A stretch of 64,000 nucleotides of DNA from Timema cristinae (lineage: Eukaryota > Arthropoda > Insecta > Phasmatodea > Timematidae): positions 17,766,041-17,830,040 of the forward strand of contig JBCFYV010000024.1 in assembly GCA_039000515.1 (NCBI GenBank). Direction: 5' to 3'. The position numbers were made by a program, and so were the translations under genes. Below are positions 1 to 11,839 of this stretch, one piece after another (position 1 is the first letter of the stretch; each line of letters opens with the position of its first letter). The notes beneath the pieces are model-generated. The model saw only the letters and a program-made list of their open reading frames with translations, was not told where the DNA came from and ran no database searches.

Positions 1-261
1 GAAGCAGAGGGTCTGTGACAGTCTCACCTCTACATCATGAGGACAATTATTGAGGATCTATTTTGACTAAAGAAGAAGTAGATTCAATCTAGAAAACTGA
101 GATTAATGATAGGAGTGTTTGTTATGTCAACCACGGGACACCCTATAGCTGCTAATATTAATACTATCTTCACCAACAGGCTGTGGTCATTCGGTATACA
201 GTAATCAGATAAGTACTATTGGATAATTTTGATAACAGTTTAAATAAACTTTATCTCTATC

Positions 262-522
262 AAACCCACCTCAGTGGCGTAGTTGGCTAATGCGCTAGTC
301 GTGTTGAGCTCGACTGCTGAGGACGGGGAGATCCAGGTTCGAATCTCGGTCGGGTGAACTGGGGGTGATTTTTCCTAAATAGTTTTACACTCTCCCTCCA
401 CGCAAATGCGGGTTTACTTCCTATAATTCGACCTTGCCAATTCCTAAGTCCATTAACGTAATTAGTACTTAAAGCGTATAACCCGAAAGGGTAGTAAGAC
501 GCGGTGCTAAATATTATTATTA
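262..522 (+). mobile_element. SINE-A, near full length, with target-site duplication
   Basis: A tRNA-derived SINE. The head begins with a CCCACCTCAGTGG-type start; box B is GGTTCGAATCTC. The body carries the CACGCAAATGCGGG motif and the 3' tail reads CCCGAAAGGGTAGTAAGACG followed by an ATT-rich end. A 12-base duplication, TTTATCTCTATC, flanks it at 250-261 and 523-534, which fixes both ends and shows LINE-type retroposition. Box A is altered here compared with other copies. Confidence 0.88.
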
Positions 523-539
523 TTTATCTCTATCCCTCT

Positions 540-2300
540 ATAATATAAAGCTGAAAGTAGATCTGTCTGAAAATGAAAACCCTCTTCCAGATGAGCTGGA
601 AAACTGAAATTTGGCAGGAAGGTATAACTAGAATAATCTAAAAACAGTAAATTTCAAAATGGGGTGGGGTCTATAATTAGAAAAAGAAAACTTTTTAGAT
701 GAGGTAGAAAATTAAACTTTGGTAGGAAGGTAAAGGGACCAATACAAATAATCATTAAAGTTTGAAAACCTTGAAAGTTTTGCTGGGACTCCGGGAAATA
801 GGAATATAATCAGAAAAATAAAAACTATTAAGTGTGGTAGAAAATCAAAATTTAGCAGGCAGGTAGAAGGAAACCTTCAGATAACCAGTTAAGTCCTTAA
901 AATGGAAATTTCTAAGTGGCAGCTGGACATAAGGGAGGGGAAGGGGTAATTAAGGGGTTTAACATTTCCAAAATAATAAAAACAACTTTTTATCAGTGTG
1001 GTAGTAAACAGAAATTCAGAAGGAATATAAAAGGGCCACTTAAAATAACCACCAGAAAAAAGGAAGAGGAGCAGGGGGGCGGGGAGGCAGGACATGGTAT
1101 TTAAGTAAAAAAAAAACTGTTAGGGCAGGTAAAAAGTTTAATTTGACAGAAATATAGCGAGATCACTCCCAATATCAAAATTATAGCTATATATTCTCTC
1201 TTTAAAAGTGAGCGCTGGTAAAATGGGGAGGTTTCAAAATTTCCTAATTTAGAGGATTTATACCCATATATTTAGTAGAAGATTGAAATTTGTCAGGCAG
1301 GTGTAAGAACTACTCCAAACTGCAATGAAGGTTTGAACATTCTTAAATTTCAAAATAAAAGTCCACAAAATGAAAAAGTGTTCCTATCAAAGTTTCTAAA
1401 AATATAAAACAATCCTCAGTGTATTAGATAATTGAAATTGTTTATTAAATGTTAAGGAAAAAGCCAAAATAGATAGAGGAGTTTGAACATTTAAAATTTA
1501 AATTGGGTTATAGGAAATGTTCATGGCTGGAAACTTCCAAACAAAATTTATCAACCCCTTATTGGTAATAAAAATTGAAATTTGGCAAGATGGTAAAAAG
1601 AACACCCCAAAAGCATTTTTTTTAAATTTTAAATTAAAAATTGGATGAATGGTGGTGAAATGGGGAGTGAGAAGAAATTTCATTATCTTTCGATATGATA
1701 GAATTTCACAGAAATTTGGGGGAAGATGAATGTTATTTTTAATTTTAAAATCAAGATCTGTGTGGGCAAAAAGTTAGAATTTAAAAAAACTAATATAAAA
1801 ATCCGATCTAAGTTAGAAAATTTAAAACCTTCAAGAAGTTAAGCAAATGATAAAAAAAGTGGAAATTTGAAACTTCAAAATTGGGTTAGGAAACGAGGGG
1901 CTCACAATTTATTAAATTGTTAGAAAAAATATATGTAGAATAAAATTGAAATTTGGCATGTAAGTATATATACCTTATTAACTGAATGATGTTAGAAAAT
2001 GGAATTTTTAATTTGAAATTTTACAGGCATGTAAAAGAACAATACCATATACCCAAATAAATCTTAAAATTTCAAAATTGAAATGTAGGAACCGAAAATT
2101 GTTGGTAAGGAGTGAGAGGGGGGTAGAGTAGCTTGAAATTCCTCTAAAGCTAATAGAAAATATTCCTTTCAATGTTGAAAAAAATTTAATTTGGGAAATA
2201 GTAAAGTTTGGAATTTAACACCCAGGTGTCCAAGAAATGTATTAAAGGTAGGAAGGGATGACCTCTAAATTGTTAAACTAATAGAAAAAAAAACTTTATC
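540..2300. repeat. Ancient, diverged tandem repeat with roughly 110-150 base spacing
   Basis: A purine-rich block in which a motif like GAAATTTGGCAGGAAGGTA recurs in degenerate form near 605, 715, 850, 1285, 1575, 1945 and 2020, each usually preceded by an A-rich run and followed by AGAAC or similar. Spacing is irregular, so this is an old tandem array or a repeat-derived block. No coding potential was seen on either strand. Confidence 0.5.
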
Positions 2301-2650
2301 TTGCTTAGGCAATCATTGCCTTTGTTTGTGTGTTAAGTAAAAATATTTCAAAGATTTAATTTATTTTAATTCATTGATTGCAATATTTGAATTGGGATTG
2401 CCATAGTTAACTCAAATTATACAAGAAGGAACTTTAAAAATGTTTGGTTTACTATCAGTTGTTGAACATCCTAATTTGATAGAGTTTTGATGCAGTTTAG
2501 TCGCTTAGCCATGTGAAGAATGGGTCAAACCGCTAGTAATTGATTAATCACACAAGACATATTCCGAGAATTCCAATTTTAGCGACTTTCAATCCATGGT
2601 GAAGGTCTAAAGTGGGCTTCCTATAGAAATCAGGGTTAAGTATTTTATTT

Positions 2651-2898
2651 TAGCACCCCCTCTTACTACACATTCAGGTTATACGCTTATGTACTGATTA
2701 AGTTAATGGTTTTAGGGATTAGGGAGGCTATATTTAAAGGAAGTGTTCTTGCATTTGCATGAAGGAAGCGTTGAAAACCATTTTGGAAAAACTTCCCTCA
2801 GCACACCCACCAAGATTCAGCCTCAATCTCCCCATCATCAGTGGCCTTGTCTAGTGCCAGAATGATGACTTAAATCATGCGGCCACCGAGGTTGAGTT
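2651..2898 (-). mobile_element. SINE-A, diverged
   Basis: Read on the minus strand it has the SINE-A head (GGCCGCATGATTTAAG-like box A region), a degenerate box B, the CATGCAAATGCAAG body motif and a tail ending in AGGGGGTGCTAAAATA on that strand. Many substitutions mark it as an old copy. Confidence 0.75.
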
Positions 2899-3084
2899 TA
2901 GTTAATATCCAACTGTTGTTCTATACTTCTTTATAAATACATAAAGATGCAAACACGTTTGTGTGATTTTTGAAAGTTTGCATTTAGGTATGTCAAAATA
3001 ATTATTATCCAGGATTATGAATTATTTAAAACCTTAAATATTAATATCTCAGATTTCTATGTGATGTATGAAGTATAATATTCA

Positions 3085-3262
3085 CAAGAAGACCTTTATC
3101 TGACAACTATAAGTTATTATATCTACTTTCCCCTATTCATAAGTCAAATATTGTAATCTGAAGCATTCAGTTTCAATAGATATCATCAATACCTATAAAA
3201 TAATATAATAATATTGTAAAATTTTATCGGTGTTGACTACAACAAATGTGTTTTAAAAGTTC
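3085..3262. mobile_element. MITE-2 fragment
   Basis: Shares with copies near 10.3, 37.9, 50.4 and 59.6 kb the segments ACCTTTATCTGACAACTA, an ATCAATACCTATAAAATAA block and a segment with the word TTATCGGTGTTGACTACAA. Ends are not resolved. Confidence 0.5.
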
Positions 3263-3289
3263 CTTCTTATGAAAATTGGACTGTATTCT

Positions 3290-3470
3290 TCAGTGTATTG
3301 AAAATGAAAACTAAACTAAAGGGATAGGGGATAAATAAAGTATAATTTAGAGAAAATGTAACCACATTTGCATGAAGAGAGATCTGGAAAACATTTAGGA
3401 AAGCCAACCATTGACGGCAAACCAGACTAGGTGAGCTTGACGACTCCACGTGCCCACCGATGCGGGCTTG
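3290..3470 (-). mobile_element. SINE-A fragment
   Basis: Carries the SINE-A body (AATTTAGAG, CATTTGCATGAAGAGAG, AACATTTAGGAAAGCC) and the end CCACCGATGCGGGC next to the head. The 3' tail is missing or too diverged to recognise. Confidence 0.55.
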
Positions 3471-4429
3471 TTAGTTGACAAACTTAACTCTAGAATTATT
3501 GAATACTCAACTCTAAGATGTAGAGATGACATGAGAAGTTAAGAGATGTATATATGGTACAAGCATTTATCGAGGAGAGAGTAAAACTACTTTCATGCTT
3601 AACCACCCGATTTCCTTCAAATCTCCACACAGATGGTCACAAGGTCTAAGGCATCAGCCTCACAAATACTGGATTTCTAGTGATTCCTTGTTCTAGCTTT
3701 ACCTCTGATTTCCCAACAACTATTGTTTAAAATGTTTTGTTATTTTAGAGAGGGTCAGGAGTGTCACTATGACTTTTTAGGGGCACCTCTACCATACTGA
3801 AAAACACTTTGGTTAAGAAAATGTTATTATGAGTAAATTATTTAAAAACTTGGCAAGCCTTTGTTTTGGCTCTATAGAAATGTAGATGCTTTGGACAACA
3901 TCAAGGTCCTTTTATATTGCAATCTTTCTCTCAGTAATTGGGTCAAAATATTAAAGGCTAAAATACAAAATTATGTCCAATGTTGAGTACACTAAAATTA
4001 ATGTTTGCATTGAAAATATCTAAAATAATTAAATTACATTTTGTGATAATATCTTGGTTTATCAGATTAAGATGAAATATGTCAATCTTGTTTGCAATAT
4101 AACATTTTGTAAATTATATTTTGATACCTAAAGTAAAATAATTATGCAAAATATAATTTATTTTATAATAATAAACAATAATTTTTATAGTATAGCTTCG
4201 ATTCTAATTTGGGAATATTTAATATCATTTGATGAGAAAAACAAGTGGACTGTACCCCCCTCACCCCTCCAAATCACAAGAGAGAAAACCAATTCTATAG
4301 TTTTCGACTATGTTTGATTTTTAATTCCCTTTACTCACACAGTCACAACTATTTAAGTCTCCACAAAATTGGGATACTGTCAAAATAAAAAGATATATAT
4401 ACATATAAATTAGTCAATAAAATAACAGA

Positions 4430-4950
4430 ATTATATATGGAAGGTATAAGAAAAGTGAGTAGAAATTTATAAATAAAACAAACACAATATGGCTCTTACA
4501 AAGAGAACAAAAACACAGTTCACAATTTATATTGCTGCCACTGAACAAAATGTCATGACTACCTCTTGAAGAAAATTGATCATTACCGCTCAATCCCCTG
4601 ACATAGGTTTCATTCAATCAGGAGGGAGTATGAAATGCACAATGAAACTTCCTAAAAGAGGAGACCAATAAAACAAAAGGGAGAATATTTGTTGTATAGA
4701 GTGATAGGATACTATTACCAAGATAGGAACAGTTCACACTCCCACCTGATGAGTTCTGATAGAATGAAACCTAAGTCAAGGATTGGGTGGGAACGATCAA
4801 TTTTATTCAAGAGGCAGCCATTAGATACCTCTTTATCCAATGGCAACAATGTAAAGTGTGAATTGTTTTCTTCTTTTCATTGTAAAAGCCATATTGTGTT
4901 TTTCCCATTTTATATGTTTCAATCCACCTTTCCTGTACTTTCTTCCAAAT
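4430..4950. mobile_element. MITE-3: large imperfect palindrome
   Basis: The left arm (about 4430-4628) and right arm (about 4735-4950) are inverted copies. For example AATATGGCTCTTACAAAGAG on the left pairs with TGTAAAAGCCATATT on the right, and GGTTTCATTC pairs with GAATGAAACC. No coding sequence is recognisable. The structure is that of a fold-back MITE. A single related arm occurs at 7845-7950. Confidence 0.6.
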
Positions 4951-6480
4951 ATATTAATACAATTACCTCATAAAGCAAAAAGAGGTTTTACTTATAAAGA
5001 TATAGTCAATAAAATTAATTACATTTTTCAAAATAACATTTATTCAAAAATTAATCAAGAGATTCAGAAACTGTAGCTTAATAGGTCATGCATACAATAC
5101 AATTATAATACATAGATAATATCATAATTACCTTGTTAGATCTCATAATAAAACAATAAATTTCAAAACATTAATTTTCAATCTTTGAAAAATAAGTATG
5201 CAAAAATAAAATACTGCCTTTAAATAGGTATGTTTGGTTAACTGTGAAATACATACACATTTGTGGATATAATTATGACAAACAATTTGCCCCTATTTAT
5301 ATGTTGTTCATTTTATTTTTAAATACATAAATTGCTATCTAGCATTGAACACAAAACAATAAAATATCACAAGGGCTTAAAAATCAATGTATATCAACCT
5401 GCACTTAAATATTTAGTTAATCATGGCAGTATATAAATAGGATACAAATTATACTAATATTTATTATGTAACTATTTAACATTTGGTTACAGAAAAAAAA
5501 TGGTCCCTCAACAATGGTCACTTTTTTTTCTGCACAAAACCATCACTTACAAATAATGTTTTTGGTTAACATAGTAACATATAAGCAATGATAATATAGT
5601 AAGTAATTTTCTTGAGTATAATATGTGTATATCAAAGTTTAGTTACTAGAGTTGTACGAAGTATTCTTCTTGAGTACAATAGGTTGAGCCCAGATTTTTA
5701 CGTAATCACATCCTACCAGTTAGAAATGTTAAAAGCAAAATGTTGGCAGGTTAAGTTGTTTTAATTTTACATATTCTAAAATATTCTACTGAATTCTATA
5801 AATTGTTAAGATATTACATAAAATAACATATTTTAAGTGTTTTTTTTATTGTTGTAATATATTTGAGTCTTTCTTTGGAATAGTACTCTTAATTGGTGTG
5901 TCACTAATTTTTGGGCAACCTTTACTTTTATAAAGGTAAAGGGATGGCAGTGAGCAAAGTCCAAATCAGGTATTCTAGCTAGTCAGAGACAATTAAAGTT
6001 GCCGTAATGCGGCGTTGCCAATAGTAGTAGCATCTCTCTCATGCCACTTGTCACTTTGTAAACACAAGCCAACGAGTTGTAAAAACAATAATTCTTGAAT
6101 CTGGTTAGCTCAATTTCCCATTGTTCTTTGGTCGGGAGAAGAAACGGATACAAAAGGCAAGGACAAAAACGGAACCATAAATCAATCAAGGAAATGTAAT
6201 TTGAAGTCTGTATGGCACATAGAATGGTCTTTCTAAAAGAAAACAAGACCAACCATGTATATAGGCGTTTGTATAATTGTAATATTAATACCTGCTAGTA
6301 TGTACAGTTTGTGAAGATCATAATTTAGCCTCAGGTTAAACAAAATTACGATAGGAAACCAACTTTAAAAATCTGGAATGATTGGGCGTTCACATGTTTT
6401 TAAAGAGTCGGCAACAGTGAAGGGGGATTTTGTTCAAAGTTTGTAGTGTTAAAATGATTTATCATATCAGTTATATAATG
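4951..6480. other. AT-rich sequence without a recognised feature
   Basis: Downstream flank of the PH gene in its transcription direction. I see only AT-rich sequence with short homopolymers. A 270-base open frame at 5983-6252 on the minus strand shows no family motif and is not called. Confidence 0.4.
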
Positions 6481-6483
6481 GCA

Positions 6484-6489
6484 TTTATT
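6484..6489 (-). terminator. Candidate poly(A) signal of the PH-domain gene
   Basis: On the minus strand this reads AATAAA, about 330 bases after the stop codon at 6817. It is the first canonical hexamer I find downstream of the stop. The call rests on position only; in such AT-rich DNA the motif also occurs by chance. Confidence 0.35.
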
Positions 6490-6816
6490 TGAATTATTTA
6501 TAATTAATGAGAAATTTAAGTGGTGTTAAACAAACTAATAATGCAATACAACTTGTTATAAAACTAATGGTACATGTGTGTATTTAGAAAAGTGTTTTTC
6601 TATTACTTCCTTCAGACATTTCAGCCATAACAAAAATTGTTTCAATAATATATTTTACTACATATTTTAACCAATTTTGTTATGTATTTATGTAAATATT
6701 TTGTAGGTTAATAATAGATAAAAATCCGGGCTCTAATGTGTAACTCAAAGTGCATTTACTAAAGTTGTACATGTGTGGATATCCCTATTGCAAACAAATC
6801 AATTGTAAAGTCGATT

Positions 6817-6920
6817 CTACACTTGGGTAGCATGCACCATGAAGCTTGTTCTTCGATTAGTTTCTGCTTTCATCTTCCAGTTGTGTCGTTCCAATTTGTG
6901 CACCTCACTATGAGCCCGTT
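6817..6920 (-). CDS. Terminal coding exon of the PH-domain protein
   Basis: The last exon of the minus-strand gene. The acceptor is a pyrimidine-rich stretch ending TTGTTTCAG just above 6920. The exon starts in phase 1, completing a Glu codon with the previous exon, encodes 33 more residues and stops with TAG at 6819-6817. The peptide is strongly basic (ERAHSEVHKLERHNWKMKAE, then TNRRTSFMVHATQV), probably helical in its first part. RRTS fits a basophilic kinase site (PKA-type RRxS). The final T-Q-V fits a class I PDZ-binding C-terminus (S/T-x-hydrophobic). Both are motif-level inferences. The exon boundaries are supported by phase agreement with the exon at 8250-8435. Confidence 0.85.
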
Positions 6921-7056
6921 CTGAAACAATGAGAAAACAATAGTGAACCAAAAAACAAACAACTCAACTTGGATTACAAAGTTGAATTAATTGTGTGGGT
7001 TAAGCCAGCGATTTGTTGAGTGGGCAAAATTTGACTTTTGTTTTAGTGTCATGGTC

Positions 7057-7090
<34 letters not shown>
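7057..7090. repeat. (TA)n microsatellite
   Basis: Nearly uninterrupted TA dinucleotides in the last intron of the PH gene. Confidence 0.9.
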
Positions 7091-7097
<7 letters not shown>

Positions 7098-7235
7098 AAT
7101 GGAGAAATGAGTCTGATTTTTATGGTGTAAATCAAAGGGTTGAATAATACTGCAATATTGTACAAAATAGGCTAGTATAAACTCTATAATTCCCTTGTAG
7201 AAAAACTACTTTTCATTTTTTTGCGGTACATTTTG

Positions 7236-7284
7236 TACAACAACAACAACATCATCATTATCATCATCATTATCATCATCATCA
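7236..7284. repeat. (CAA)n/(CAT)n trinucleotide repeat
   Basis: A run of CAA units passes directly into CATCAT/TATCAT units. It lies in the last intron. Confidence 0.8.
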
Positions 7285-7456
7285 ACTATTTCCAGCCTGT
7301 GGCCAGATCAGGTTAGAAAAATACCTCCATCTTTCTCCATCCTTCTTCTATATATAACAAAATATAAACTCTACTTGTGTTTGTGTGTGTATTTCCACCT
7401 CTTCAAGATAACACAAATAGCAATAGCTAAGGTACAGCTCTGTTCATAACATTGAA

Positions 7457-7690
7457 CCCACCCACTTCAATGGCTGCATGATCTAAGGCATTACTCTCAC
7501 ATTAGACTAGATTGTTGAAGATGCGGAGATCGAGGTTCAATCTCGGTTGTGTGTACTCAGTTTTTTCCTAAATGTTTTAACACTCCCTTAATGCAAATGT
7601 GGATACACTTACTCTGAATTCAACCTTCTCAATCCCCAACACATTAGTATATAGGTATATAACCCAGACGAGTAATAAAACACTAAAAAA
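7457..7690 (+). mobile_element. SINE-A, diverged
   Basis: Has the CACTTCAATGGCTGCATGAT head, box A-like ATGATCTAAGGC, box B-like GAGGTTCAATCTC, body motif AATGCAAATGTGG and tail ATAACCCAGACGAGTAATAA with a poly(A) end. It sits in the last intron. Confidence 0.82.
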
Positions 7691-7844
7691 AAAACCACTG
7701 GACTCTGCAACTTTAAGTCATAATCAAAAATGAGATTTAAATATATATACATTAACTATCTCAAGACTTTATATGGATTCCTAAGATAAAAACAGTTTGA
7801 ACTATTTTTTATATATTATTGTTTTATTCTGTCAACATGTTTAA

Positions 7845-7950
7845 CCGATTTGATGCAAATATCATGTTCTTCTTATCATTGCAAAAATGATATTGTGTTT
7901 GTTCCCTTTCCGTGTTCCTATCACTCCTTCTTCCATATCTTACAAAATTT
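7845..7950. mobile_element. Single arm of MITE-3
   Basis: The segment with CATTGCAAAAATGATATTGT and the following CCTTTCC...CTTCTTCCATAT block matches one arm of the palindrome at 4430-4950. No second arm follows. Confidence 0.45.
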
Positions 7951-8249
7951 AGTTATTCAAAAGAGCAGACTCAACTTGTTGTCTTAGAAATGTAGATTCT
8001 TGTTGTAAGTAATGAACATCAGCAGTAAAAAAGTAATTTATCTAAATAACAAATATAATATAATCAAACTATTAATGATACCAATAAACTATCTGTTGAC
8101 TGCTTTACTTAAGCCCTTTGAAACACTACTGCAAAACTACTTTTTAATTTTAACACACATCTTTGCTTTTTTAAATGTATTAGTGTGTATTTTGCAAATA
8201 AATACCGTAGTCAGAATTTAGTTATGTAATATTTTTAAATAAAAAATAC

Positions 8250-8435
8250 CTCTGTATCGGGTTAACTGTGGGGCATCACTCATTACTGAGTATCTGTCAG
8301 CAGCCATTTTGGATGGGTTGAAAAGGTGTGTGCTCCGGAAAGATCCAACAGGAGTGAGAACTGGACGAGAGCTGCAGAATGAGGGTGTGGCCGTACCCCC
8401 ACCATATCGCAGCCTTTCTGAAGCCTCGCTAGGGA
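8250..8435 (-). CDS. Coding exon of the PH-domain protein (Gly/Ser/Pro linker)
   Basis: Acceptor ends TGTTAGCAG above 8435; donor is CAGAG|GTATTT below 8250. Phase 1 at both ends, 186 bases. It completes a Val codon with the previous exon and encodes 61 full codons, including SEASERLRYGGGTATPSFCS, then a stretch with STHLFNP and SKMAADRYSVMSDAPQLTRY. Rich in Ser, Gly, Pro and Arg with no predicted membrane segment: probably a disordered linker with phosphorylation potential (inference). The minus-strand open frame runs past the donor, but the phase match to the terminal exon supports splicing here. As a symmetric 1/1 exon it could be skipped without a frameshift. Confidence 0.85.
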
Positions 8436-8779
8436 CTGCTAACAGAATAAATATATACACAATACTTTAGTAGGAGCCACTTACTAGTGGTCAAGACAAA
8501 TCTGTAGCCTCAATATACATCTATGTGTTTTTATGTTCCCGGCTTCCGAGACAGACCTGCTCATTTGAAATTAAAGTCATGCACATAAATACCAATACAA
8601 TAAGGAAAAGATCCTAACAATTATATGGTGTAGGGATGGGATCCTTGAATAGTTAAACCCCTCTAATCCTTAAGGATATTCTAGGATTCATGAAAATATT
8701 GAATTTAAAAAAATGAAAATATGCTTTAAAAAAAATTCATCACCCATCTTGCCATCCATTCAAGTTGTAAGCATGTATT

Positions 8780-8915
8780 ATAAGTATCCTAATGGAGTAG
8801 AGATCAGGAAGGAAGCTTTTTTTTTTTTTTTAGAATTAAACTACTTCTATTTGCGTGGAAGGAAAGTGGGAAACCATTCAGGAAATACCACTCTCAGTAA
8901 ACCTGACTTGAATTG
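8780..8915 (-). mobile_element. SINE-A fragment
   Basis: Retains TTTGCGTGGAAGGAAAGTGG, AACCATTCAGGAAATACC and the TCAGTAAACCTGACTTGAAT part just before box B. The tRNA-like head is missing. Confidence 0.6.
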
Positions 8916-9542
8916 ACTAATAAGAAATTCAAATTGATATCAATACTCTCAAAACTTTGCAGACCCCTAGACATTAGTAATAATTCCAAATTCTGATAAT
9001 TAATACTAACATCTTATCATATTCAATGTAACTGACAAGCAGAACAACTTATGTATTTCCTTCTCCCCCAAAAGTAGCGGAGATGACACCCACCACTAAA
9101 CCCCAACATCATTAGGAGAGAAAAAAAAAACAATGTTAAATCCTCCAGTCGTTCAGATAACAGTTCCATCCTGAATCCATCAGAGTACAATCCTTCAAAA
9201 TATTAAATAAGCGTTCTGTCTCTCTCCATCACCTCACTTTTGAATACCATTTCTTATGTTTGTTTCCAATTCTTGAAATTATATTTTCCAAAACAAATTC
9301 CATACATTTACCTGCAACAAATCCATTCATAGACCCACCCTTCTGTAGAGTTAAGTCATTTTCCGACTGAAAACCGCCTTGAAAACCTTTTGAAATGTTA
9401 ATCACATACCTACCTCCTTTCCAATATTGCTGACCCTTTCTCCGAAAAGACACAACCAATGAGACGAAACCTCAACACCATTGAACAAAAACCCATCAAA
9501 TCGTCAAAAACAATAGTGATATAAAAATCCAGTCAATGACAA

Positions 9543-9790
9543 TCCTAACCTTAGCTCAGTTGTTAGCGTGTCTGACTACTGAGCTAAGGGTCCCGGGTTT
9601 GATTCCCGGCATAGCCAGAAAATTTATCATTAGTGGAATGTGGGTTTACCCTTTAATGTTGCTAAATTAACGACCAGGGACTGGAAGGTGTGCCTGTCCT
9701 AGGCTTAAGTTAGATTATAAGACATATGAAGCTACGACAGGCCTAGCAAGCCTCTTGTGGAGAATATATGGCTTGAATAAAAAAGTGACC
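9543..9790 (+). mobile_element. SINE-C with a well preserved tRNA-like head
   Basis: The head contains TTAGCTCAGTTGTTAGCGTG (box A-like) and GGGTTTGATTCCCGGC (box B-like), as in tRNAs that begin with an AGCTCAGTTGG-type D arm. It continues into a non-tRNA body (ATTAGTGGAATGTGGGTTT, AACGACCAGGGACTGGAAGG). The same body occurs at 61335-61880, so this is a SINE and not a tRNA gene. Confidence 0.75.
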
Positions 9791-10247
9791 TAGACCATAG
9801 TTTGGAAACAGTAATGGATGTAAAGTCACTGAAACTGGCTCCACCACTGTCATCTTAAGTGACATCGATAAAACCACAGAGGTAGAATATAAAATTTCTG
9901 ACTATCTTATCTATAGACTGCACCAAGAAGACCCAATTTAAGAACACAACACATGTTCAGAAGAATTCCTAATACATGATGGTCTTCTACAGAATCTCAC
10001 CAGAAAATCTCTCCACAAAATTCTCGGTCTCCTACGCCATATTATATCCTCCCCAAATTCCACAAAGATATTAAACCTTCAGCAATTGTTTCAGGTTGTA
10101 ATTCACCAACTGAGAGAATTGCATCACTGGTTGATTCATATTTTCACTTATTCAGGATATAAAACACTACTTAAACAAAATTAATAAAACTGTACACATG
10201 CCAGATGTTTTCTAGTTATCACAGTATGGTACACCAAAATCAACCAT

Positions 10248-10462
10248 GTGCAATCCCATTTTCATAGAAAGGATCTTATCTGACAACTAGAAATGTTACT
10301 AGTGGTGGTTTATACTTTCACATATTTATACATCAGGACATGTGATCTGCAGCTGTCACTTTAGATAGATAATATCAATACCTATGAAATAATAATAAAA
10401 TGTTATCAATTTTGGTTACAAAAAAGTTTGTCTTTTATAAAAGAGAGCCCTTTTTATAGCAC
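10248..10462. mobile_element. MITE-2 copy
   Basis: Starts with ATTTTCATAGAAAGGATC, then TTATCTGACAACTAG, CATGTGATCTGCAGCTGTCA, ATCAATACCTATGAAATAA and ends with AAAAGTTTGTCTTTTATAAA. It matches at least ten other copies in this window. Confidence 0.65.
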
Positions 10463-10766
10463 ATACTGCCTGACTCCAAATATACCACTTCTTTTTCTGA
10501 CAAACCTGGCTAGGATGACCAAAAGAAATTCTAAATTTTTGTTTCCTGGCAAAACATTATTTAAAAATTAAGTGCACCACTAATGGTGCCAGTTTATGCA
10601 TAGCTTCCTCATATGCAAATATTTACATGAGGCTCCTTGAAAAACTCTTTCTACAATCCTAGTCTAGCTAACCCTCTGTAAAGCTTTGCTACACTTGACA
10701 ATGTCATAATCTAACCCCACTTTGATTAATTCTTTAACCAATTTTTAGATAATATCATTAGCTGTG

Positions 10767-10945
10767 TAGGGAACATTAGTTAAGGGCAGTACTTTTTCAG
10801 TTTTTATATCGAAACTTTTTTCAGTCAAAATAAATCAGTACAAACAGAGTTTAATTTTCTCCACAGGGTGATATCAACAGTTCTTGAAAATCTGTCAAGG
10901 GTATATCCTGTAATTTAATGACAACTTTTCTCTTCATTTAAAAAA
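10767..10945. mobile_element. MITE-1, left half only
   Basis: Contains the MITE-1 left arm: AGTACTTTTTCAGTTTTTAT, CAAAATAAATCAGTACAAAC, GGTGATATCAACAGTTCTTG and CTGTCAAGGGTATATCCTG. The right inverted arm found at 51571-51933 and 58650-59012 is missing here. Confidence 0.65.
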
Positions 10946-11071
10946 AGTATGTTATGTAAAATATCCTTTCAATACTTCATCCATAGAGAATCATGCATTT
11001 TTCATAAATAATGTCCATTAAACTTATTTTTTCTTTCAAAAGTCAACTCCACAGTATTTACCAAAAAAGCA

Positions 11072-11483
11072 AGTGATGCTAGCTCCCTCTAACCAATTGG
11101 AAGCTAGCCTTCACGACCCTGTCACCTGACACTTTCAATTAGTTGGTTTTGACATTGGTCGAGAGAGGTCCAAGGGACAAGGGGTAGGTCATATATAAGC
11201 CGCTTGTGCGTATGAATACACACAGTGCCGGTAGCATAAATCTACAGAGAGAGTAATAGCATAAAACAGTGAACACCATCACACAAGAACTTTGTATCAA
11301 AGACAGTAATATTCAGTGACGGTAAAATATATAGTTGTAATATAACAGAAAAATCATCTGTGGTTCAACTAAACTGTATCACATAAAATTATATTTTCAG
11401 TGCTGAAGATAAAATCAATTTAATGAAGCATGTGCAACATTAAAGGTTAAAATATCACATAGTAATTCCGTATTGTAATAATT
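11072..11483 (+). mobile_element. Candidate solo LTR of a Ty3/gypsy-type element
   Basis: A 412-base segment that begins AGTGATGC and ends AATAATT, directly followed at about 11483 by TGGCGCTCGATCACTGG, which resembles a TGGCGC-type primer binding site. It has a TATA box and a downstream ACACAGTG start-like motif, as LTRs do. No second LTR or pol reading frame is seen, so it would be a solo or truncated copy. Start and end are inferred from the motifs and not from a second LTR. Confidence 0.35.
11192..11199 (+). promoter_or_regulatory. TATA box of the candidate LTR
   Basis: TATATAAG lies in a relatively GC-rich stretch. An arthropod-type initiator-like ACACAGTG follows about 25-30 bases downstream. 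Confidence 0.4.
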
Positions 11484-11839
11484 GGCGCTCGATCACTGGA
11501 CTATAAATACCAATTATTTACAATATCTACCATACCGCTATAATTAGTGATCAATCACGGGGCAATTATCAGGTAATTAAACGGTATCACTTCAATCGGC
11601 ATCCATCACCGACCTAATAATTTGAGTATTAATATACTTACTTTAAAACAAGAAAATTCACACCCCTATTTGTATCAAATTTACCAATCACCAAAACTAG
11701 GACAAACATGTACTTATCCTTTCTACTAATTACAATCAAGATTTTCAAACATGCTACACCACCAAAATATGGAGAGCATTTCCCAAATAGTGCAACAATT
11801 CTCAACCCAGACAGAACATAGTTCTTACCTCTCAAAGAG

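Noticed and set aside
5983..6252. Minus-strand open frame of 89 codons downstream of the PH gene
   Set aside because: AT-rich, no motif, no splice or promoter evidence.
9543..9610. Functional tRNA gene
   Set aside because: The cloverleaf-like head continues into a body shared with 61335-61880; it is the head of SINE-C.
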